DNA from: Deltaproteobacteria bacterium
GTDB lineage: Bacteria; Desulfobacterota; Syntrophia; Syntrophales; JAIPED01
Direction of reading: 5' to 3'
Assembly (NCBI GenBank): GCA_021737325.1
Contig: JAIPED010000010.1
Location: 1-41,452, forward strand
Length of the DNA stretch: 41,452 nt
This document shows, in pieces, positions 37,946 through 41,452 of this stretch. The translations under genes were made by a program, and so were the position numbers. The notes beneath the pieces are model-generated. The model did no database searches. It saw only the letters and a program-made list of their open reading frames with translations, and was not told the DNA's origin. Position 1 is the first letter of the stretch; the number at the start of each line of letters is the position of its first letter.

Positions 37946-38053
37946 GCGGGAGTCCGTCTTGACTGCCTGGTTCTTCGCCCGAGCAGAGCGAGGGCGACAG
38001 GCAGTCATCGCTTACCGCCGAGATTCTTCCCCGAGCGGAGCGAGGGGAAGAAC
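37946..38053 (-). repeat. Cassette leader repeat, copy A
   Basis: A nested-palindrome repeat also present at 39021-39152 and 40290-40369. On the minus strand it begins GTTCTTCCCCTCGCTCC, just inside the predicted crossover point. It contains two sub-repeats of the form GAGC(G/A)GAGCGAGG. Copy A lacks the far CGGCGGTAAGCGG arm of copy B, and no gene follows it, so it looks like the leader of a truncated or lost fourth cassette. Confidence 0.75.
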
Positions 38054-38108
38054 ATTGTGATAACCGGCCCGCGCTGTTTGCGGGTCCGTGTTTATTAGCT
38101 GGTTATGA
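38047..38108 (-). other. attC-like recombination site A (62 bp)
   Basis: On the minus strand it reads TCATAAC (R''), a 22-nt left arm, a 7-nt loop AAACAGC, a 19-nt right arm and GTTCTTC (R'). The arms pair through CCCGC/GCGGG, CGG/CCG and ATAA/TTAT, with three unpaired A residues all on the left arm. Extrahelical bases on one arm are the mark of attC sites. It starts 8 nt after the stop of the membrane-protein gene. R' matches the GTTRRRY consensus only in GTT. Confidence 0.65.
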
Positions 38109-38115
38109 AAATCAT

Positions 38116-39012
38116 TCATAGAGCGGCCTGTATTCCACTCTTCTTCTTTTTACCCATCAGGTTCCTTTCGGGTAAAAACTCTTTGTACACTTGTATTTTT
38201 GTATCTAGGATATTCTTTGTTGATTTTATACTATTGCGATTGAACCCAAGAAAACTAAGAGAATTTGAATATTGATTGAGGGCTGGTAAAACAACATGTA
38301 ATGCAAACCATATTGCTCTATCATTCTCATGCTTTACAGAGAATAGATTATTAAGATATGTTTCTAAAATCTCAGTTTGTTTTGAAGCATCATGTTTTAC
38401 AAAAGCGGATTCACTGTGTAAATTTACAGTTGCGTGAGTATTTAGCTGCTCTGATTTTGTTTTTAAACCAAAGAAATAGAGCATTGCCTCAAATGCTTGG
38501 ATTAATTTTATATTATCACAACCTATTAACACTTTATGTTCCTCAGGTAAAAGGCTGAAATTGAGGCTATTATCAGTCAGTATTTTAAAATCATCCGATT
38601 CAAACAAAGCATGTACAAATTTAGCCTCCCCTTCAAACGCACGCTCTATCGCTCCGATATGTGGGAGAATAGTGTGCTTTTTTAAAATAAGATTTGCTTC
38701 AATGACACGAAGAGAGACATCATACATGTAGCTGATAGCAAATATCTTCTTTTTCTTTTCAGATACGTATCGGCTAACGAACTGAAAGATTAATACTGTT
38801 AATGTTGCACCCAATGTAGAAAAGAAAGGAAATAGAAACTTTTCGTTCTGGAAAAAGGCTTTTATTGAACTTGAAAGGCCAAACCATTCTGTAAGAGTTA
38901 CAAATAGCTTGATTGGTACAAGACTACAAACCACCATTGCTGTAATAAAACCAATGGCGAAAAGTAACCCATGCCCAAAGCCTGATTCGTAGTAGCTATT
39001 CTTGTTTTTCAT
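38116..39012 (-). CDS. Cassette-borne membrane protein of unknown function
   Basis: A 298-residue protein from the ATG at 39012; the first 58 residues of the track ORF are translation of the leader repeat and should be dropped. Two N-terminal membrane helices (about 13-35 and 55-75) are followed by a basic KKKK patch and a 200-residue helical cytosolic domain ending KKKKSGIQAAL. I recognise no family. The gene is visibly richer in A and T than the backbone, which suggests acquisition. It fills cassette 3, with a leader repeat before it and an attC-like site 8 nt after the stop. A GAG 3 nt before the ATG is a weak ribosome-binding site. Confidence 0.75.
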   Translation of the reverse strand: MKNKNSYYESGFGHGLLFAIGFITAMVVCSLVPIKLFVTLTEWFGLSSSIKAFFQNEKFLFPFFSTLGATLTVLIFQFVSRYVSEKKKKIFAISYMYDVSLRVIEANLILKKHTILPHIGAIERAFEGEAKFVHALFESDDFKILTDNSLNFSLLPEEHKVLIGCDNIKLIQAFEAMLYFFGLKTKSEQLNTHATVNLHSESAFVKHDASKQTEILETYLNNLFSVKHENDRAIWFALHVVLPALNQYSNSLSFLGFNRNSIKSTKNILDTKIQVYKEFLPERNLMGKKKKSGIQAAL

Positions 39013-39020
39013 CTCATAAT

Positions 39021-39152
39021 CTCGGCGGTAAGCGGCCCCGCGTAGCGGGAGTCCGTCTTGACTGCATGGTTCTTCGCCCGAGCAGAGCGAGGGCGACAGG
39101 CAGTCATCGCTTACCGCCAAGATTCTTCCCCGAGCGGAGCGAGGGGAAGAAC
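39021..39152 (-). repeat. Cassette leader repeat, copy B (most complete)
   Basis: The 132-bp full form. GGCGGTAAGCG (39024-39034) pairs with CGCTTACCGCC (39108-39118). Inside that, GACTGC...GCAGTC pairs, and inside that a TCGCCC...GGGCGA stem. Beyond lies a second CTTCCCC...GGGGAAG stem. It stands directly upstream of the membrane-protein gene and could form a large cruciform or RNA structure in the leader. Confidence 0.85.
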
Positions 39153-39210
39153 ATTCCGGCTGAGTGGTTGCGCGTAGTTTGCGCAATCCAACTCAAGCCG
39201 GTTGTTATGC
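39146..39210 (-). other. attC-like recombination site B (65 bp)
   Basis: On the minus strand: GCATAAC (R''), a 23-nt left arm, loop AAACTAC, a 21-nt right arm, GTTCTTC (R'). Eighteen base pairs form (CCGGCT, GAGT, GG, TTGCGC) with three extra bases, T, T and A, all on the left arm, and an unpaired AA/ATT spacer next to the R boxes. This is the clearest match to attC architecture. It begins 9 nt after the stop of the 42-residue gene. Confidence 0.72.
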
Positions 39211-39219
39211 CATCCCAGT

Positions 39220-39348
39220 TTATTTCTTTGGTTTCTTTGGAGGCGTTTTGATGGTTTCAACTACCGATCCTTTCTTGTCTTTCTGCGCGTCTTTTACTGG
39301 CTTGAATTTTCCGGTCTCTGCATCGCGTCCGATTTTTTTTGTTCCCAT
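39220..39348 (-). CDS. 42-residue basic protein, GRDAxTGKF type
   Basis: Too short for the ORF track. The ATG at 39348 is seven bases after AAGGAG. The product starts MGTKKIGRDAETGKF and continues with PVKDA, GSVVETIK and a Pro/Lys tail. The pattern G-R-D-A-x-T-G-K-F...VVE recalls small widespread hypothetical proteins from many Proteobacteria, of unknown function. It is placed exactly as a cassette gene should be, with its stop 9 nt before attC-like site B. It is divergent from the metallopeptidase gene, with only 24 nt between the two start codons. Confidence 0.72.
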   Translation of the reverse strand: MGTKKIGRDAETGKFKPVKDAQKDKKGSVVETIKTPPKKPKK

Positions 39349-39372
39349 TTCTGCTTCTCCTTGTGCTGGATT

Positions 39373-39699
39373 ATGAAAATACCAAACAAGTTCAAATTGT
39401 TCGGCCAGACAATAACGGTTTCGTTTTGTCCTGATACATTTACCGACTTAGACGGTCATTATGGTTTTGCCTGTTATCGCAAAAACGAGATTCAACTTCG
39501 GCCTCCAACGGCAACGATTCCGTTGTCTGATGAGCAAATTGCACAAACTTTCTATCATGAGTTGATCCATTTTGTCCTTTATCATGCTGGTGCGGCATAT
39601 TCTGGAAAAAGTGATTATATGCACCAGGATGAAGGGTTTGTTGATCTTGTAGGCAGTCTTTTGCATCAGGCTATCAGTACTTTTGAGTTTGAAAAATAA
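39373..39699 (+). CDS. Minimal zinc metallopeptidase-like protein
   Basis: The 108 residues start at ATG 39373; the first 57 residues of the track ORF have no support. The helix TFYHELIHFVLYHAG carries the HExxH zinc motif (His about 69/73) and the later DEGFVDLVG gives a likely third Glu ligand. It resembles small phage and mobile-element proteins of the SprT/ImmA-like minimal peptidase kind. It runs against the direction of the array, and its TAA stop overlaps the R' box of attC-like site 1. There is no clear ribosome-binding site. Substrate unknown. Confidence 0.75.
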   Translation: MKIPNKFKLFGQTITVSFCPDTFTDLDGHYGFACYRKNEIQLRPPTATIPLSDEQIAQTFYHELIHFVLYHAGAAYSGKSDYMHQDEGFVDLVGSLLHQAISTFEFEK

Positions 39700-39760
39700 C
39701 GCTTCGCTTCAGCAGCGACGGCGCGTTAGCGCCGACGTCGGCTGGAAGCGATTGTTCGAC
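39694..39760 (-). other. attC-like recombination site 1 (67 bp)
   Basis: On the minus strand: GTCGAAC (R''), AAT spacer, CGCTTCCAGC left arm, a GC-rich inner stem with loop TAAC, GCTGAAGCG right arm, AAGC spacer, GTTATTT (R'). The left arm has one extra C in the L box and three extra bases in the inner stem, the same polarity as sites A and B. It begins 8 nt after the lipoprotein stop codon. R-box, spacer, L-box and loop follow attC order. Confidence 0.72.
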
Positions 39761-39768
39761 GACATGGG

Positions 39769-40266
39769 TTACTTTCCTCGAATTGCCGACGCAATTGCCC
39801 TAGCCGCATACTTCGTAAAATCCTCGTCGTCCTTAAAAGTGGCGTTTCTATCTCCGTTGGTGATTTTTAATCTCGCAAGCGTTTCACCTTGTTGATCTAC
39901 AAGGGTAATCGTTAACAGCTTAAACCCTCCGCCCAAAAAGTGAATTGGGTGGATTAGAATTCTTCCGTTGGCATCCCCCAGATTCTTTGTCAGAGGAATA
40001 GCGTATTCATCTTTTAACATAAAAAAGAGGTCATCTCGCAACTGGAGGTCACTTGGCAACTGCCCGGTGCTTACTACTTTTACTTCGGAATCACCTGTGC
40101 TCTTTTTTAGTTGTTCAACTGCTCCTGATTCGTATGCAAACTCAAGAGTCCACGCACTCACTGTTTGTACCTTGTTTCCGGCGTATATCTTCGAATCCAC
40201 GGATGCACAGGCCGATAACACAAAAGCAATAAGTGAGGTCAAAAAAACCACCACAAACCGATTCAT
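39769..40266 (-). CDS. Cassette-borne putative lipoprotein
   Basis: A 165-residue protein from the ATG at 40266, six bases after AAAGGAG; the upstream 35 track residues are leader repeat. The signal peptide FVVVFLTSLIAFVLSAC ends in a lipobox LSAC, so Cys19 should be lipidated. Asp is absent at +2 (AS follows), favouring outer-membrane sorting. The mature part has mixed alpha/beta character with GGGFKLLTITLVDQQGETLARL and no recognised family. It sits in cassette 1, nearest the integrase remnant, with an attC-like site 8 nt downstream. Confidence 0.8.
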   Translation of the reverse strand: MNRFVVVFLTSLIAFVLSACASVDSKIYAGNKVQTVSAWTLEFAYESGAVEQLKKSTGDSEVKVVSTGQLPSDLQLRDDLFFMLKDEYAIPLTKNLGDANGRILIHPIHFLGGGFKLLTITLVDQQGETLARLKITNGDRNATFKDDEDFTKYAARAIASAIRGK

Positions 40267-40289
40267 TTTCTTCTCCTTTGTCGTCGAAT

Positions 40290-40369
40290 CTCGGCGGTAA
40301 GCGGCCCCGCGTAGCGGGAGTCCGTCTTGACTGCCTGGTTCTTCGCCCGAGCGGAGCGAGGGGAAGAAC
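40290..40369 (-). repeat. Cassette leader repeat, copy C (internally deleted)
   Basis: An 80-bp version of the leader. It matches copy B at both ends but lacks 52 bp between the two GAGC(G/A)GAGCGAGG sub-repeats, as expected from recombination between them. It stands 23 nt upstream of the lipoprotein start. Confidence 0.85.
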
Positions 40370-40389
40370 AAGCAATTAAGCGGTTATCC
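40363..40389 (-). other. Candidate attI or attI/cassette junction
   Basis: On the minus strand GGATAAC, 13 nt, then GTTCTTC, the same R' box as sites A and B but without a hairpin. Lack of a palindrome is expected for attI. It lies between the divergent integrase remnant (start 40434) and the first cassette. The exact extent of attI cannot be set by eye. Confidence 0.5.
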
Positions 40390-40433
40390 GCATATCATTC
40401 ATTTCAGTTTAATATTCATCTTTGGATATCATT

Positions 40434-40653
40434 ATGGAAAAAATACCTCAACAATTATTACATCAATTTGATGCATGTTTAATAAAAAAAGAGGTTTTGG
40501 AACAAAATCATAATCTCTTCAGAAGTTGATCTGATTATCTTAAAACTCAAGTATCCCTATGATCTTATTGTAAAATTGCTATATGGCTGTGGTCTCAGGT
40601 TATTTGAATGCATGAACATAAGAATGAACAGTTTGAATTTTGATGCCCGGATT
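40434..40653 (+). pseudogene. Remnant of an integron-type tyrosine recombinase
   Basis: Two pieces in different frames. The first, from ATG 40434 to TGA 40529, gives 31 residues beginning MEKIPQQLLHQFDACL and resembles the N-terminus of integron/phage-type recombinases. The second, in the next frame from about 40519, reads YPYDLIVKLLYGCGLRLFE and then NFDARI, the block around the first catalytic Arg (GLRxxE) of integron-type integrases. The middle is deleted, and the other catalytic residues (K, HxR, H/W, Y) are gone where a dispersed repeat begins at 40654. The gene is non-functional. Confidence 0.75.
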
Positions 40654-40719
40654 AAGACTCTTGCTCAACCGCACTGCCTTGTTTCCGACCGTCATTCCCG
40701 CGAAAGCGGGAATCCAGAT
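40654..40719 (+). repeat. Dispersed palindromic repeat, copy 2
   Basis: Starts AAGACTCTTGCTCAACCGCA and ends in the palindrome CATTCCCGCGAAAGCGGGAA. It interrupts the recombinase remnant. It is inverted relative to copy 3 at 41098-41163. Confidence 0.85.
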
Positions 40720-40810
40720 GTGTCTGAAGTAACTTGGTTATTTTCGAAGCAAAGAAGATTCTGCTTCCGTTACTGTTTGGAAGAATAGGTTGTGCAGTGG
40801 TCTTCTTTGT

Positions 40811-40897
40811 CATTTCGACCGAAGGGAGAAATCCCTTGGATGTTCTTAGCCAGAACGCTCGTTGTTGATGTTTAAGGGATTCGCGTTCGGAATGACA
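40811..40897. repeat. Imperfect inverted repeat of a second small family
   Basis: GTCATTTCGACCGAAGGGAG on the left pairs imperfectly with the complement of AAGGGATTCGCGTTCGGAAT on the right. This form (TCATTTCGACCGAAGGGAGAAATC) looks like a REP-type or miniature element. It lies between copies 2 and 3 of the main repeat. Confidence 0.6.
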
Positions 40898-40902
40898 GAA
40901 AA

Positions 40903-40962
40903 AGACTCTTGCACAACTGCACAATATAGCCTCCTGATGTTACTCCCGCACCCGTTTTCACG
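40903..40962 (+). repeat. Dispersed repeat arm with GACTCTTGCACAAC start
   Basis: AAAGACTCTTGCACAACTGC, then the TAGCCTC and TGTTACTCCCGCACCCG blocks. Its first part matches the tail of copies 1-3 and its second part matches 37853-37912 on the other side of the array. Confidence 0.7.
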
Positions 40963-41097
40963 AGTGCAGGCTCCAGCGAAAGTCCAGAGGTGTTTGAAAT
41001 ATTTCAGTTATTAAGACCCTTGCACAGCCTATTCGTCAAAGCAGTAACGAAAGAAGGGTGTGTATGCTTACGAAAATAATCAAATTATTCCAAACAT

Positions 41098-41163
41098 ATC
41101 TGGATTCCCGCTTTCGCGGGAATGACGGTCGAAAACAAGGCTGTGCAGTTGTGCAAGAGTCTT
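41098..41163 (-). repeat. Dispersed palindromic repeat, copy 3
   Basis: The inverted partner of copy 2: a GGATTCCCGCTTTCGCGGGA palindrome, then a tail ending TTGTGCAAGAGTCTT. Copies 2 and 3 together bound a 510-bp segment with inverted ends. Confidence 0.85.
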
Positions 41164-41315
41164 TTATTTTCTTCAATCGCGGAGCTTCCGTTGGTGTCTG
41201 CTGAACGAGTTTCGCAAGGGTCTTCCTTATTGAAAAAGTTGCCATGCAGGCCACCCCGCCGCTTTACGCTACCACACCTTGTCAGGGGGGAGCGCAAACA
41301 TCTTCTTTTGCTTGC

Positions 41316-41452
41316 CTACCGCTTGGCCACGAGGCTGGCAGTAAGGTCATACTCCGTTGCCTGTTCAACCCTGCCGAGCACGAAATCACCAGCGTGCAGT
41401 GCGCTTTGGTGGGGGAGGCGCGTAATCCCAACAATCTCGGGAGCCTGTCTGC
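41316..41452 (-). CDS. rimO: C-terminal end of RimO-like methylthiotransferase (TRAM domain), cut by window
   Basis: Not in the ORF track. The minus-strand frame is open to the window edge and ends with TAG at 41318. The last 44 residues include RQAPEIVGI, ALHAGDFVLGRVEQ and ATEYDLTASLV, which match the closing TRAM domain of RimO (PEIDG...PGD...ATDYDL pattern). RimO methylthiolates ribosomal protein S12 with a radical-SAM centre, which would lie outside the window. MiaB ends in a similar domain but usually lacks the QAPEIDG and EYDL pair, so RimO is favoured. Confidence 0.7.
   Translation of the reverse strand, partial: RQAPEIVGITRLPHQSALHAGDFVLGRVEQATEYDLTASLVAKR

Larger units (their letters stand above)
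38053..40369 (-). mobile_element. Small integron-like cassette array (three cassettes)
   Basis: Predicted cassettes in array order, bounded by G^TT points: cassette 1 40368-39700 (lipoprotein), cassette 2 39699-39152 (reverse metallopeptidase plus 42-residue protein), cassette 3 39151-38053 (membrane protein). Each ends in an attC-like site, and each site begins 8-9 nt after a stop codon. The broken recombinase gene lies divergent just beyond, the canonical integron layout. Similar arrays without a working integrase are known as CALINs. Confidence 0.65.
40720..41315. other. Repeat-filled gene-free stretch
   Basis: About 600 bases made largely of dispersed repeats, with no gene supported. Track ORFs here run through the repeats and lack ribosome-binding sites. 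Short tails of the same family (CTTGCACAG, GCAAGGGTCTT) are also seen near 41017 and 41213. Confidence 0.65.

Noticed and set aside
37906-38053. A CRISPR array, suggested by three similar repeats at 37.9, 39.0 and 40.3 kb.
   Set aside because: Spacing is gene-sized and irregular, the repeats are long and nested, and no cas genes are present.
38116-39186. The 356-residue ORF as listed in the track.
   Set aside because: Its first 58 residues are translated leader repeat. The same peptide (SQDGLPLRGAAYRRD) is read at the head of the 39769-40371 ORF. The real start is the ATG at 39012.
39202-39372. N-terminal 57 residues of the metallopeptidase ORF in the track.
   Set aside because: This part is antisense to the 42-residue gene, hydrophobic by chance, and starts inside attC-like site B. 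The ATG at 39373 gives a complete domain.
40652-40924. Short ORFs across 40576-41297 as genes.
   Set aside because: They run through dispersed repeats (peptide RHSRESGNP is the translated palindrome), lack ribosome-binding sites and have no family features. Only the recombinase-derived part of 40576-40653 is meaningful, as a pseudogene.

Overview
The window is a mostly chromosomal backbone from an uncultured-type Gram-negative bacterium. It looks like a deltaproteobacterial (Desulfobacterota-like) lineage. The grounds are the mreBCD-mrdA-rodA-ftsH-folP order, a long FolP, an EtfAB plus membrane Fe-S oxidoreductase module, a split B12 mutase with MeaB, a PglB-type oligosaccharyltransferase, and dispersed palindromic repeats. 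The lineage is inferred from gene content only.

Layout. Bases 1-6391 (+): 3' part of secD, secF, a small membrane protein, lepB, a plsC-type acyltransferase and ftsK, closed by a hairpin shared with the convergent gene. Bases 6455-36910 are all on the minus strand. Read in the direction of transcription (right to left) they hold: a large and a medium acyl-CoA dehydrogenase; a split B12 acyl-CoA mutase and MeaB; a TPR protein, an M24 peptidase and a GcvH-like protein; the rod-shape operon mreBCD-mrdA-rodA; ftsH-folP; acs; etfBA; a membrane Fe-S oxidoreductase (Etf:quinone type); atpZ-atpI-atpB without atpE; pglB; an HNH nuclease; and a two-subunit CoA-transferase. Several of these modules end in clear intrinsic terminators. 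Base 37158 onward: a periplasmic cyclophilin (+), then an accessory region, then the C-terminal TRAM end of a RimO-like enzyme on the minus strand at the right edge (absent from the ORF track).

Metabolically, the CoA-transferase and Acs activate short acids, the acyl-CoA dehydrogenases oxidise acyl-CoAs, EtfAB collects the electrons and the membrane Fe-S protein passes them to the quinone pool. The mutase carries the residue pair of isobutyryl-CoA mutase rather than methylmalonyl-CoA mutase. Together this suggests growth on, or turnover of, short and branched fatty acids.

The most unusual part is 37.9-40.7 kb, which I read as a small decayed integron. A broken tyrosine-recombinase gene of the integron-integrase type (+ strand, about 40434-40653) lies divergent from a leftward array of three cassettes. 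Three attC-like imperfect palindromes (62, 65 and 67 bp) each start 8-9 nt after a minus-strand stop codon, and in all three the extra unpaired bases sit on the same arm. Cassettes 1 and 3, and the segment beyond the last attC, start at the predicted G^TT crossover with the same nested-palindrome leader repeat. The cargo is a lipoprotein, a mini zinc-metallopeptidase, a 42-residue basic protein and an AT-rich membrane protein. Other second-look items are a GcvH-like protein with Arg at the lipoyl-lysine position and an acyl-CoA dehydrogenase lacking Glu at both known catalytic-base positions.
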